Shown in pieces: positions 53,291 to 63,500 of a stretch of 64,000 nucleotides of DNA. Within the stretch, counting starts at the first letter, position 1, and every line of letters begins with the position of its first letter. Where the stretch lies: positions 10,337-74,336 of the forward strand of contig CAZTSI010000012.1 in assembly GCA_964616755.1 (NCBI GenBank), given 5' to 3'. The notes beneath the pieces are model-generated. The model saw only the letters and a program-made list of their open reading frames with translations, did no database searches and had not been told where the DNA came from. The stretch comes from CAYNFR01 sp964616755. GTDB taxonomy: Bacteria > Bacteroidota > Bacteroidia > Chitinophagales > Saprospiraceae. Both the position numbers and the translations under genes were made by a program.

Positions 53291-53479
53291 AATATATATT
53301 TAGCGACAACATCGAGCGCTCAAGGGATTTCATATCACAAAGGTAATAGGAATCAACATATTTCCAACGAGAGAGCAACATTTGCGTCAACATTGTTCTG
53401 ATTATGCCTTTTGCCAAATGCATGAGAACAATGACTCGAACTTTAAATTTCAAATTGCTGGCTGTACCAATAGTCCTTA

Positions 53480-54541
53480 TCACGCATACCTAAATGACTT
53501 TACTGTACTTACCAAATGAGATATTTTACTCGCTTCGGTATCCGGGTAAACTCCATGACCAAGATTCATAATATGCCGCCCCCCAAAAGCGTGCATTGTC
53601 TCCTTTGCCTTTTTAGCTATTTGCTCCTTACTCGCATACAGTAAACACGGATCTAAATTACCTTGTATGATGCGATGAGGAAAAGTCTCACGCACAAAGC
53701 CAACAGGCGTTTTCCAATCAATTCCTAATACTTCAAAAGGTACATCTATTAAGTATGGGGTAACACTCCATGCCCCCTTAGGAAAGAAAATCCTAGGCAC
53801 TTGAGCCGTGGCTTCAAATATCTGTCGCACATAGGGTATAGAAAATTCTAAGTAATGATCTATTGTCAACATCTCAGCCCAAGAGTCAAATAACTGTATA
53901 GCATTTACCCCTAGACCAATTTTCTGTCGCAAGTAAGCGATTGTACTATCTGTAATTTTCTGCAAAAGTTGGTGTGATAATGCTGGCTCTTCATACAAAA
54001 ATCGCTTGGCTTGGCTGAATGTTTTACTGCCTTTACCTTCGATCATATACGCAAAAATCGTCCATGGAGCACCAGCAAAGCCAATTAAGGGAACGCGATT
54101 AGCAATCGCTGCCTTTGTCGTCGTAATGCTCTGAAATACATAATCTAGATTGGGCAATACATCATCGCCGCTCAATAAGACTTCGACATCTTTTCGCGAT
54201 GTTATGACTTTTGCAAACTGAGGCCCGCGCTGTTCGATGATCGTATAAGGTAATCCCATAGCCTCTGGAATCACCAAAATATCACTAAAGAGGATACATG
54301 CATCCACCCCATGGACATCCAAAGGTTCGACAGTGACCTCTGCAATTAAATCAGGACGCTTGACCAACTCCATAAAGCCGCTGACGCTTTGTCTTACAGC
54401 CCGATAATGAGGCAGGGTTCTACCAGCTTGGCGCATGATCCACACAGGAGGTCGCTCCATAACTTTACCACCAATTACGTCTAGGAAAATACTATTTTGA
54501 TAGGCCATGTCAGCTTTTAATTGAGGCACAAATTTAAGCAT
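53480..54541 (-). CDS. hemE: Uroporphyrinogen decarboxylase
   Basis: A 353-residue HemE that converts uroporphyrinogen III to coproporphyrinogen III in heme synthesis. Signature segments PPVWIMRQAGRTLPHYR and GFAGAPWTIFAYMIEG are intact, with the active-site Asp in ILFSDILVIPEAMG and closing HIMNLGHGVYPDT. The heme-rich respiratory chain of the window depends on this pathway. ATG 54541 or 54508 are both possible starts. It is divergent from dapB. Confidence 0.97.
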   Translation of the reverse strand: MLKFVPQLKADMAYQNSIFLDVIGGKVMERPPVWIMRQAGRTLPHYRAVRQSVSGFMELVKRPDLIAEVTVEPLDVHGVDACILFSDILVIPEAMGLPYTIIEQRGPQFAKVITSRKDVEVLLSGDDVLPNLDYVFQSITTTKAAIANRVPLIGFAGAPWTIFAYMIEGKGSKTFSQAKRFLYEEPALSHQLLQKITDSTIAYLRQKIGLGVNAIQLFDSWAEMLTIDHYLEFSIPYVRQIFEATAQVPRIFFPKGAWSVTPYLIDVPFEVLGIDWKTPVGFVRETFPHRIIQGNLDPCLLYASKEQIAKKAKETMHAFGGRHIMNLGHGVYPDTEASKISHLVSTVKSFRYA

Positions 54542-54642
54542 ATGCAGTTAGTATGTCTTATTTTCATGTACATTATGATCTTAACAAACTCATTTGTCTT
54601 GAGTATTATACCTTTACATGTTCTACTTTTACGACTAAGGAA

Positions 54643-55362
54643 ATGAGAATAGCACTAATCGGATATGGGAAAATGGGCAAGATCATTGAGTCCATGGCTA
54701 CGAAAGAGGATCATTCTATTAGTGGAATTATTTCTACTTCTACCACAGAGCACGAAAAAGGCCAAATCCTAAAAAATACAGATGCTGCCATAGAGTTTAG
54801 TGTGCCCGAAAAAGCCTTTTCGAATATTCAACTTTGTTGGCAATATGAAGTGCCTGTCGTGGCAGGTACCACGGGCTGGCTTGAGCAACTTCCGCAATTG
54901 ACGGAAAATAGACCCTCAAATTGTAGTCTTTTTTATGCTGCTAACTTTAGTATTGGCGTTAATATCTTTTTTGCACTCAACAAGTATTTGGCAAAACTGA
55001 TGGATGAGTTTGGAGACTTTGATCTGCGGATGAAGGAAGTGCATCATGTTCATAAGAAAGATGCTCCAAGTGGAACAGCTCTAAGTTTGGCTCATGATAT
55101 ATTAAGTCAAGTAAAAAGAAAAGATAAGTGGGTATTGGCGCCAGGCCAGGTGTTTGCTAACGAACTTTCCATTGAGTCGATACGCGAAGGAGAAGTATTT
55201 GGATACCATGAGTTGCTTTATACTTCTGCCTTGGATCAAATCAAAATATCTCATGATGCTTTAGGGCGGGAGGGGTTTGCCCTTGGTGCTATCAAAGCGG
55301 CTGAATGGTTAATCCGTCAACCAGCAGGCATTTATTCGATGTCGCATATGTTAAAGCTATAA
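54643..55362 (+). CDS. dapB: 4-hydroxy-tetrahydrodipicolinate reductase
   Basis: A 239-residue DapB for lysine and diaminopimelate synthesis. The nucleotide-binding start RIALIGYGKMGK, VAGTTGW, FSIGVNIFF and EVHHVHKKDAPSGTA (with catalytic His and Lys) are visible. ATG 54643 is chosen because it starts the Rossmann strand directly; the frame is open upstream to 54553 without family sequence. Diaminopimelate is also the ligand of the OmpA domain on the oxidase subunit II. dnaG begins four bases after its stop. Confidence 0.96.
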   Translation: MRIALIGYGKMGKIIESMATKEDHSISGIISTSTTEHEKGQILKNTDAAIEFSVPEKAFSNIQLCWQYEVPVVAGTTGWLEQLPQLTENRPSNCSLFYAANFSIGVNIFFALNKYLAKLMDEFGDFDLRMKEVHHVHKKDAPSGTALSLAHDILSQVKRKDKWVLAPGQVFANELSIESIREGEVFGYHELLYTSALDQIKISHDALGREGFALGAIKAAEWLIRQPAGIYSMSHMLKL

Positions 55363-55366
55363 CCTA

Positions 55367-57298
55367 GTGATTTCACCAAGCACCATACAACAAGTACTGT
55401 CATCTGCCCGAGCTGATGAAATCATAGAGGACTACGTACAACTTAAGCGAAGAGGAGCCAATCTACTGGGCTTGTGTCCTTTTCACGGCGAAAAAACACC
55501 TTCATTTACTGTTTCGCCTGTGAAAAATCTATGGAAATGCTTCGGGTGCGGAAGGGGTGGTGATGCCATCGGTTTTTTAAAGGAACATGAAGGCTTTAGC
55601 TACGTCGAAGCAATCAAATACCTAGCGAAAAAGTACAATATTGAGGTTGTTGAGACTAATACTCCAGAAATTGATCAAGAGGAGGTTCAAAAAAGGGAGA
55701 GTCTCTTTCTATTGAATCAGTTTGCGAAAGATTTTTTTAAACAACAATTAATTCATATAGAAGAAGGCAGAAGTATCGGACTATCTTATTTGAAGCATCG
55801 GGGCATCAACCAACAGACAATTGAGCGCTATGACCTCGGATATGCCCCAAAAGATGGTAGCACTCTCTATCAACAAGCTAGAGCATCACTTCATAATATA
55901 GAATGGATGCAAGAATTGGGACTCATCAGCACAAGTAACCGTGATTTTTACCGCGAAAGGGTCATGTTTCCGTTTCATAATTTGAGCGGAAAAATAATTG
56001 GGTTTGGTGGCCGGATTATGACAAATGACAAAAAAGCACCAAAATATTTAAACAGCCCTGAATCCGATATTTATAATAAGCGCAAAACCTTATATGGACT
56101 ATATCAAGCTAGACAATCCATACGGTCTGAGGGCTTTTGTGTCTTGGTGGAAGGATATACTGATGTATTAAGCTTGTCCCAAAATGGGGTGGAAAATGTG
56201 GTGGCATCATCAGGCACTTCACTCACTAGTGAGCAAGTAACCCTGATCAAACGTTTTTCGAAAGATGTGATAGTACTCTATGATGGTGATGAGGCAGGGC
56301 AAAAAGCTGCCTTGCGAGGTCTTGATATTTTTCTAGAAAATGAGCTGAATGTCAAAGTGCTGATGCTCCCACCTAATGATGATCCGGATAGTTATATGCG
56401 CAATGTGGGGCCAATAGCATTTAAGCAAGCACTCATTAAAGACAGTAAAGATTTTATTATTTTACTATCTGAGAACATTGAACAAAACACAAAAAACGAT
56501 CCAGTCAACAAGACTATTCAAGTAAGGGAGCTTAGCAATAGTATTGCAAAAATTACTGATCCACTCAAACGAGCTCTGTATTCTAGGGAATGTGCGCGCC
56601 GTCTAAATCTTAATGAAGAAAGCCTAATCAGAGAGATCAATAAACGAGTACATGAATACCTAAAAAAGAAAAAATCTTCTGCATTATCACCTTCATCTGA
56701 TACTGGCAGCTCAGACTACGCTGTCGTAGAAAAAGAAAAAGATCGCTCTCAACTCATCGGCGTTCTCACCAATCCATTGATTGTCCAAGAACGAGACATC
56801 GCTAAAATTATCATCATCTCGGGTGAAAAAACAATGGATGAGCAAGAAAAAAAAACCGTTGCACAATATATTATTGAAGAGCTAGAAGATGTGAAAGACA
56901 ATTTTACCGATGAGTTGGCAAAAAAAATCATCGAGGAAACAATTCGGGCACTTGACAAGAGTGAATTTCGACAACAGTTATTCTTGCACCACGCAGATGA
57001 AGCCATATCGTCATTTGCCACAGATATGCTGATCGAAAAGTATGATTACGCCAATTGGGCTGATAAAGGGGTAGAACTGCAAACGCAAAAAGCCTATGAA
57101 GAAAACTTTGTAAAAGAAAGCGCTCAATCAGTCTTGCGGTTAAAACTTCGACTCATACAGCAAAAAATAACAGAGTTAAGGGATAGAATTCAACAAACAG
57201 ACGACGACCAAATGAACGTAGTTCTATTGACTGTCCATCAACATCTTATTCAAGTACGACAACAATTAGCTCAAGAGTTAGGGGTGACCGTTTTTTAA
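55367..57298 (+). CDS. dnaG: DNA primase
   Basis: A 643-residue DnaG that makes RNA primers for replication. The N-terminal CHC2 zinc finger has C37, H40, C58 and C61. The TOPRIM domain contains LVEGYTDVLSLSQNGVENVV and VILYDGDEAGQKAA. The C-terminal region (470-640) is helical and would bind DnaB helicase. The start is GTG at 55367, four bases after dapB; there is no ATG that would keep the zinc finger with its preceding helix. Confidence 0.97.
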   Translation: MISPSTIQQVLSSARADEIIEDYVQLKRRGANLLGLCPFHGEKTPSFTVSPVKNLWKCFGCGRGGDAIGFLKEHEGFSYVEAIKYLAKKYNIEVVETNTPEIDQEEVQKRESLFLLNQFAKDFFKQQLIHIEEGRSIGLSYLKHRGINQQTIERYDLGYAPKDGSTLYQQARASLHNIEWMQELGLISTSNRDFYRERVMFPFHNLSGKIIGFGGRIMTNDKKAPKYLNSPESDIYNKRKTLYGLYQARQSIRSEGFCVLVEGYTDVLSLSQNGVENVVASSGTSLTSEQVTLIKRFSKDVIVLYDGDEAGQKAALRGLDIFLENELNVKVLMLPPNDDPDSYMRNVGPIAFKQALIKDSKDFIILLSENIEQNTKNDPVNKTIQVRELSNSIAKITDPLKRALYSRECARRLNLNEESLIREINKRVHEYLKKKKSSALSPSSDTGSSDYAVVEKEKDRSQLIGVLTNPLIVQERDIAKIIIISGEKTMDEQEKKTVAQYIIEELEDVKDNFTDELAKKIIEETIRALDKSEFRQQLFLHHADEAISSFATDMLIEKYDYANWADKGVELQTQKAYEENFVKESAQSVLRLKLRLIQQKITELRDRIQQTDDDQMNVVLLTVHQHLIQVRQQLAQELGVTVF

Positions 57299-57332
57299 TA
57301 GCTTACCATAAAGTCGCTTATTTGACGGATCA

Positions 57333-58403
57333 TCACACATTTCTATTAATACAATTCAAGTCCTCAAATGCTTGTGTAAGGCGTTTTACAAATGAAACCT
57401 CTCCTTCTCTTAACCATTTGCGCGGATCGTAGTACTTTTTATTAGGGACATCTTCCCCTGTAGGATTACCTAATTGTCCTTGCAAATAAGCTTTGTTTTT
57501 CTCATAATAATCCTTCACACCATCCCAAAAAGCCCATTGCATATCGGTATCAATATTCATCTTAACAGCACCGTAGGATATCGCTTCTCTAATTTCTTCT
57601 TGAGAACATCCAGATCCGCCATGAAATACAAAATTTATCGGCAAATCAGTCGTCTCGAACCTCGCTTGTACATAATCTTGAGAATTCTTGAGAATAACTG
57701 GACGCAATTCCACATTGCCTGGTTTGTAAACACCGTGTACATTCCCGAATGCCGCTGCTATCGTAAACCGATCGGACACAGCTAACAGACGCTCATAGGC
57801 ATATGCTACTTCCGATGGCTGTGTATAAAGTCTAGAACTGTCTACATCCGAATTATCTACTCCGTCTTCTTCTCCCCCAGTAACGCCAAGTTCAATCTCG
57901 ATCATCATACCCATTTTATGCATGCGCTCGAAATATTCAACACATATGTCTAAATTTTCTTCGATGGGCTCTTCCGACAAGTCAAGCATATGACTACTGA
58001 ACAATGGCTTACCATAGGCATTATAAAAAGCCTCGCCTTGCCCGATCAAGCCTTGAATCCACGGTAGAATGTTCTTTGCACAATGATCTGTGTGTAGCAC
58101 CGCCGATACACCATAATGTTCAGCTAGTTCATGTACGTGCATGGCGCCTGTTTTAGCCCCAAAGATACTTGCCTGCTGATGCTCGTTTGACATTCCTTTA
58201 CCTGCGTTAAAGCTCGATCCCCCATGAGAAAATTGTATGATGACAGGTGAATTTAGCTTCTTAGCCGTCTCCATTACTGCATTGATGGAGTTAGTACCAA
58301 TAACATTTACCGCAGGAAGCGCAAAATCATTCTCATTGGCAAAATCAAATAGATCTTTTAGCTCTTGGCCATGGATGACCCCTTTTGAAAATTTTGATGA
58401 CAT
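57333..58403 (-). CDS. fbaA: Class II fructose-bisphosphate aldolase
   Basis: A 356-residue zinc-dependent aldolase of glycolysis and gluconeogenesis. Zinc-site and substrate segments are visible: VLHTDHCAKNI, EIELGVTGGEEDGV, FGNVHGVYKPGNV and FVFHGGSGCSQEEI. It belongs to the longer E. coli-like type A. It is convergent with dnaG, and a TATCTTTG element lies 18 bases upstream of the ATG. Confidence 0.97.
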   Translation of the reverse strand: MSSKFSKGVIHGQELKDLFDFANENDFALPAVNVIGTNSINAVMETAKKLNSPVIIQFSHGGSSFNAGKGMSNEHQQASIFGAKTGAMHVHELAEHYGVSAVLHTDHCAKNILPWIQGLIGQGEAFYNAYGKPLFSSHMLDLSEEPIEENLDICVEYFERMHKMGMMIEIELGVTGGEEDGVDNSDVDSSRLYTQPSEVAYAYERLLAVSDRFTIAAAFGNVHGVYKPGNVELRPVILKNSQDYVQARFETTDLPINFVFHGGSGCSQEEIREAISYGAVKMNIDTDMQWAFWDGVKDYYEKNKAYLQGQLGNPTGEDVPNKKYYDPRKWLREGEVSFVKRLTQAFEDLNCINRNV

Positions 58404-58420
58404 ACCTTTTCGTTAAGGCG

Positions 58421-58428
58421 CAAAGATA
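58421..58428 (-). promoter_or_regulatory. Probable -7 element of fbaA
   Basis: TATCTTTG on the minus strand matches TAnnTTTG, 18 bases before the fbaA start. A TTTG occurs 24 bases further upstream, longer than the usual 19-21 spacing. Confidence 0.4.
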
Positions 58429-58449
58429 AAAAACTATCCTAAAGAAGGT

Positions 58450-59013
58450 TTACAAAGTCGAGATCTGCTCGGACTTATCTAAAAGAGACATTAACTGACG
58501 TATTATTTGACGTTGCCCTGCCTCTGCTTGAAGTGTATATTTAGCTCTTTGATAGACTGAAGATCGTGTGGACAATAATTGCGCTAAGATCGACTTGACG
58601 TCAGCTTCGGATTTACCTTTCATCAGAGGACGGTTGCTTCCCTTCAATCTCTCAAAGAGCACGTCTACTGAGGCCTCGAGGTATATTACAAGCCCCATAG
58701 TTAGCAATTGATCCATGACCTCAAAATGGCAGGGCAAACCGCCACCTGTCGCGATAACTAGATCCTTGCGATGCCGCAATGAGTGAATAATTGAGCTCTC
58801 CAACTTTCTAAACTCGCGCTCTCCATAGTATGCAAACAACTGTGCCACCGTCAAGCCAACGCGCTCTTCTATGAGTTTGTCGGTATCAATAAAAGTCCAG
58901 CCCAATTCCCTTGATAATAATTCACCGATAGTAGATTTTCCCGAGCCCATCATTCCGACTAATATTATCCGATCCAAAGGGTTTTTAGTAAGTTTGTAGG
59001 AAAATTCGTCCAT
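58450..59013 (-). CDS. aroK: Shikimate kinase
   Basis: A 187-residue kinase of aromatic amino acid synthesis. The P-loop GMMGSGKST spans residues 20-28, followed by the DTD-type segment FIDTDKLIEER, REFRKLE and the GGG of ATGGGLPCH; the LID region is near SNRPLMKG. It is divergent from yajC with a 10-base gap between the two starts, which leaves their promoters overlapping each other's coding regions. Confidence 0.96.
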   Translation of the reverse strand: MDEFSYKLTKNPLDRIILVGMMGSGKSTIGELLSRELGWTFIDTDKLIEERVGLTVAQLFAYYGEREFRKLESSIIHSLRHRKDLVIATGGGLPCHFEVMDQLLTMGLVIYLEASVDVLFERLKGSNRPLMKGKSEADVKSILAQLLSTRSSVYQRAKYTLQAEAGQRQIIRQLMSLLDKSEQISTL

Positions 59014-59023
59014 TTAAAAAAAT

Positions 59024-59335
59024 ATGATTTATATGTCAATAATACTACTTCAAGCTAATACTGGTGCACTTCCTTTGAATTTGATTTTCTTAGGATTGAT
59101 GTTTGTGGTGATGTACTTCTTCTTTATTCGACCAGCTGCAAAAAAACAGCGCGTCCAAGAGACTTTCATAAAAGAGCTTGCTAAAGGGGATGATGTGGTC
59201 ACAAGCTCAGGAATCATCGGATCTATTCTGAGCTTCAACGAAAAAACGGTGACCCTACAAGTCAGTCAAAAAGGTGTAATAGAAGTATTGCGAAGCACGA
59301 TAAGTAAAGAATTGACAGATAGCTATAAGAGCTAG
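59024..59335 (+). CDS. yajC: Preprotein translocase subunit YajC
   Basis: A 103-residue YajC, an accessory of the SecDF translocase. One membrane helix (about residues 18-36) is followed by the hallmark FFIRPAAKKQR and the soluble block KGDDVVTSSGIIGSI. A start at ATG 59024 or 59033 fits equally well. No secD or secF in the window. Confidence 0.94.
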   Translation: MIYMSIILLQANTGALPLNLIFLGLMFVVMYFFFIRPAAKKQRVQETFIKELAKGDDVVTSSGIIGSILSFNEKTVTLQVSQKGVIEVLRSTISKELTDSYKS

Positions 59336-60206
59336 TGATGTTGTTGGTGTTGATGTCGCAGTATTCTCTGGATTAAATACAAAGGGGATAAAGACTTTTA
59401 ATATTTAGTCATAAAGACATTATTTTGAAAATTTTTATTCAGCTGTATGTTTTTGAGATGAAAATTCAGACATTTTGATGTAAGCAAATGCTCAAATTTT
59501 CGAGAAGATAGCAGCGCTATCGTTGAAAAAATAGCTGCATTATGACGCAAAAACTGTCTTTTTCATCCAAAATTAATCATAGCTTAATAGGTTCGAAAAA
59601 TTTAATATTAATGTTGAATAATTTCTGTGATTTATCAACTTGATAAAAACCTCGCTGTGACCTCACGTAGCCATAGATTAGGCAAACTCTAGTAGCTTTC
59701 ATATGCACCTAACCTTATGATATTCTGCTTAAGTCGCTAGTCTACAATACTCGAAAATGTACACGATGAATTACGATAATTACCCATAATTGATCATGTC
59801 TAAAGGTTTTTCTAAAAAATATCTTGACCGAGAGATTTTGGAAATAGCGTTAATTCTACCTGCCAAGGCAAGCTCTGCCATAAAGCAGAAATGTAAATAT
59901 TATTGTTTGCCTTTTGATCAAATACTAATGCAATATCTCGACGACAACTGAGCATTATCAAATACTCAAACAATGAAATTTGAGCACATCAAGACAAACA
60001 TAATACCATGACTCCTAACAATACCTATAAAATTCTCTAGCAGACACCGAATACGTCGCGTATTGCTCCAGATGCTCTGGCGTTACCAATTCCTTTTTAA
60101 ATTTATTACCTTTAAAATCATAATATCCAGAGCCTAAACAGCTACAAGACGCATTAAGCTGTTGTACTATTGCTTATGATCCTTTAACTAAATCAGTTCC
60201 TTTACT
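59336..60206. other. Gene-poor region, nothing firmly recognised
   Basis: About 870 bases without a plausible complete gene. On the minus strand around 60160-60030 a frame in phase with the IS3 relic reads for about 40 codons (GSGYYDFKGNKF, TPEHLEQYATY), which may be a decayed gene, but I recognise no family. No terminator was found after yajC. Confidence 0.5.
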
Positions 60207-60347
60207 TCAAGGCCAACCATACTTGCATTTCCATTTATAAAATGTTGGCTCAGTAATTCCATACTTAAGTGATATCACAATTTCCTTTAAGTCCTGTACC
60301 TTAAGAACGGTGATGATTTATTCCTTCGTAAATTTTGACTTTCGCAA
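60207..60347 (-). pseudogene. IS3-family orfA (transposase HTH) relic
   Basis: On the minus strand the frame reads RKSKFTKE, a TAA at 60320-60318 where Gln is expected, then IITVLKVQDLKEI, KYGITEPTFYKWKCKYGW and a stop. This matches the N-terminal HTH_Tnp_1 domain of IS3-family OrfA (typical RKSKFTEEQI ... KYGISEATFYNWKSKYG). The C-terminal part of OrfA, OrfB and any terminal inverted repeats are not visible. It is therefore an old truncated insertion sequence. Confidence 0.75.
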
Positions 60348-60459
60348 AACTTGTTTCGTCTAAAGGAAAAAATTTAATCTATTTTATCCGCTTCGATAAA
60401 CCCAACCAAGTATCGTTGGACATTTTCGTAACGAAGCACAAAACACAATCCATCATTTG

Positions 60460-60495
60460 AAAAAAAGCCCACTCTAATCAGAGCTGGGCTTTTTG
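60460..60495 (-). terminator. Terminator of the T9SS surface protein gene
   Basis: On the minus strand AAAAAGCCC ... GGGCTTTTTTTT encloses an inner CTCT/AGAG pairing, forming a strong hairpin with a T-run 24 bases after the stop at 60519. Confidence 0.9.
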
Positions 60496-60518
60496 AAATT
60501 ATTTATTTAACTCGATAC

Positions 60519-63500
60519 TTACCTAACCAAGGTAACATTTCCTCTTTGTTCAAATTCTTGGCCATTCACACAGAATACCTTAAGAGCATAAGCAAACACA
60601 TCAGGTGGCACGTCATTGCCGGTTGTTTGGTGACGTCCGTTCCAGCCTTCATTTACATTATTGGATCTAAACACTTCTTTACCCCAACGATCTACGATCA
60701 ACAGCTCTAACTCCGTTGCCGCATTGGTGCGGACAAAGAGAACGTCGTTGACATTATCACCATTCGGTGAGAAGGCCAGCGGTATAAATATTCCTTCGGT
60801 ATCGCATGTCGCTGGATTAACATTAATAGTGATTGATTGCATAGTAGTACAACCGTTTGCATCAGTTATATTCACAGTATACGTTGTAGTAACATCTGGA
60901 GATTTAGTAATTGTCGCCGTAGTCTCACCTGTATTCCATAAAAAAGTCATTCCATTTCCGTTTGATACCATCGCTGTTAACGTTACCGACTCACCTTGAT
61001 TGATCGTAGTTCCTGGCACTGCAACAATAGATGCCGTAAGCGTTATGACCGGCACTTGCACATTAAGATCAAACATCATTTGACATCCGCCATCTTGATT
61101 AGTGACTGTAACTGTCACAATACCTGCATCTGGCCTAACGGTAGGTGTTGGTGTATTACCTCCACTCACAATCGCTGAACCAGGACTCCAAACATAGCTA
61201 AGGTTTGCATTCGTGTTGTCGACAGACGTTATCATTACGTTGCTTCCTGCGCAAACAGGATTATTTGGAAAAGAAAAGTCGAGGTCAAAGGAATATTCGC
61301 TGATGTTAAACTCAAGCATTTCAACGCAGCCATTGATATCTGTCGTGTTGGCAATAACCGTTTGGTTGATACTTGGATCCACAATAATCGAATCACCTGT
61401 ACCAAGAAGGCCGCCCTGTACATCAGTCCAAATAATAACTCCTCCATTGGTCTCTGCACTTAAAACTATAGGCTCTGATGATTCGCCGCATATCACTGGA
61501 TTTAGATCACTCTGGCTCGTAAGTGTTAATATTTCAGGTACAATGAAGCCATATTCAAACGATGTAAAATTACATGTTGGCATCATTGAGCTAAGTCGCA
61601 CACGTCTAAAGCCTGCGCTGTCAAACGTTATTCTTGGTGCTACATCGGTAGTTACAACAGATTCCCCATTGACCACTCCGAAATCCCAAGTAATATCACC
61701 AGGATTAAATCCATCTTGAACACCAAACTGCAATGTCATAGACCCGCATTCAAATTGATCAGTAGGAAGAGGTTCAATAACATTGCTATAAGGAATAGTT
61801 ATGGTATACTCAATCGAGCAGCCTGAACTATCCGTCGCTGTATATTGTAATTCAATTGATTCTTTGCCACCAATAGCACTTACCCTAATAGAGTCTGTCG
61901 ATAAATCTTCATTTAATATCTCAGGGGCGGCTGCCCACACTATGTCGAGATCTCTTCCATCTTGAATCGTCAGTACTATATCAACCGTATCGCCCAAACA
62001 AATTCGTGATGGCGCATTATCGGTTATTTCGTAAAGAATTTGATCTGGAGCAAAACCAATTGGATCATTAGGACAACCATTAGGGTTAATAGCCCTTAAA
62101 TAAATAGTCCCCCCTTCACCAACATCTACTGTCACCGTCTGATCCGTGGAAATAATTGTTTCAAAACTTGGACTCAGTGACCATTCATATGTAGCCTCTT
62201 CACTGCTAGAACTGGCAGAGAAAGTGCCTGTCGTACCGCAAGTTGGATTCGCCAAAGGAATAATCGAAACATTCGTTAATGTATCTAATACAATAACAAG
62301 GATAGAGTCAATAGCCGAAAGTGTTCCTTTAGTAGCTCTAACAGTATAGAAAGTTGTTTCGGTCGGACGTGCAATAGGATCACTAAAGTTAGTCAAGTCC
62401 GTAAAGAATAATCCTTCAGTTGGTGACCAATTGTAAGTTACGTCTGGTGTTACACTATTGAATAAGGCAGCCTCATCCCCAAGACAAATCGTTATTGTAT
62501 CTCCTACTAAATCAATAAGAACTTCTTCGTTGATATTGGAGTAGATGGTCTTAATTATCACGATCTCGCAACCAAAATCGTCAATTAAAGTCAATTTAGC
62601 GACCACTGAATCTTGTCCCCCTAAAGCAATGGTGCCTGAGAAAATTCTTTCTTCGCTTGTCAACATTTCCAAACTTGATGAAACCATCCAATTATATGAG
62701 ACGATAACAAATTGACTTAACAAGGTTTCTAAATTGAAATCTACAGTAAAATCAATCGTACCGTCACCATTAACTTCGATCATTTCAGTAATCACTGTGG
62801 ATGCTCTCACCGCCACTGGGTCAAATCCGATAGGTGTAATGAATACACTGTCTACGACGACACACGCACCATTTGTCACTGTCAAGTAATAATATTCTGC
62901 CACATCTGGAGTAAAATTCGGATTGGTAGCACTAAAGGGCGAAGCTATATTTACTTTACTCACTGGTGACCAACTATAGGAATAAGAATCCTTAGCGCCG
63001 ATCACTTCACCGATCAATCCGCCGCTGCGACACACCTCAGCTGAATCAACCCCAATATCGATAATAGGTTTTTCGTCTACTATGACTAAAACATTCGCTG
63101 ACTCAGTCAATATACCATCCGTTGCCGATACTTGGTACAAGGTTGTCACCAATGGACTAGCGATAGGGTCAGAAAAATTAATCGTATCGGTAAATGTCAA
63201 ACTCTCAGTCGGAGACCAAGTGTATCGAACATCCGCCACTACTGACGCTAATAAGGAGGTACTCTCGCCCTCGCAGATTCGAAGCGTGTCACCTAACAGT
63301 TTGATTAATTTATTTTCATCATCGCGGCTAAATATTGATTTGATTATGACTACTTCGCAGCCAAATTCATCGACTAAGGTAAGTTTCGCCAACACAACCT
63401 CGTCACTTCCCATCGGAATAACCCCACTAAACACTCTATCTGTGCTCGTAAGCATGGTGTTTCCGGAAGTTACCATCCAATTAAACGAGACGATATTAAA

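Noticed and set aside
53268..53483. A 71-residue minus-strand frame between accD and hemE
   Set aside because: It overlaps the accD start, has no recognisable motif or signal, and its composition looks like read-through of a leader region.
59336..60206. Possible CRISPR or small-repeat array in the gap after yajC
   Set aside because: No regularly spaced repeat could be found by eye.
61213..61719. Long plus-strand frame opposite the surface-protein gene (168 residues)
   Set aside because: It is the complement of a repeat-rich, compositionally biased coding sequence and has no protein-like motif.
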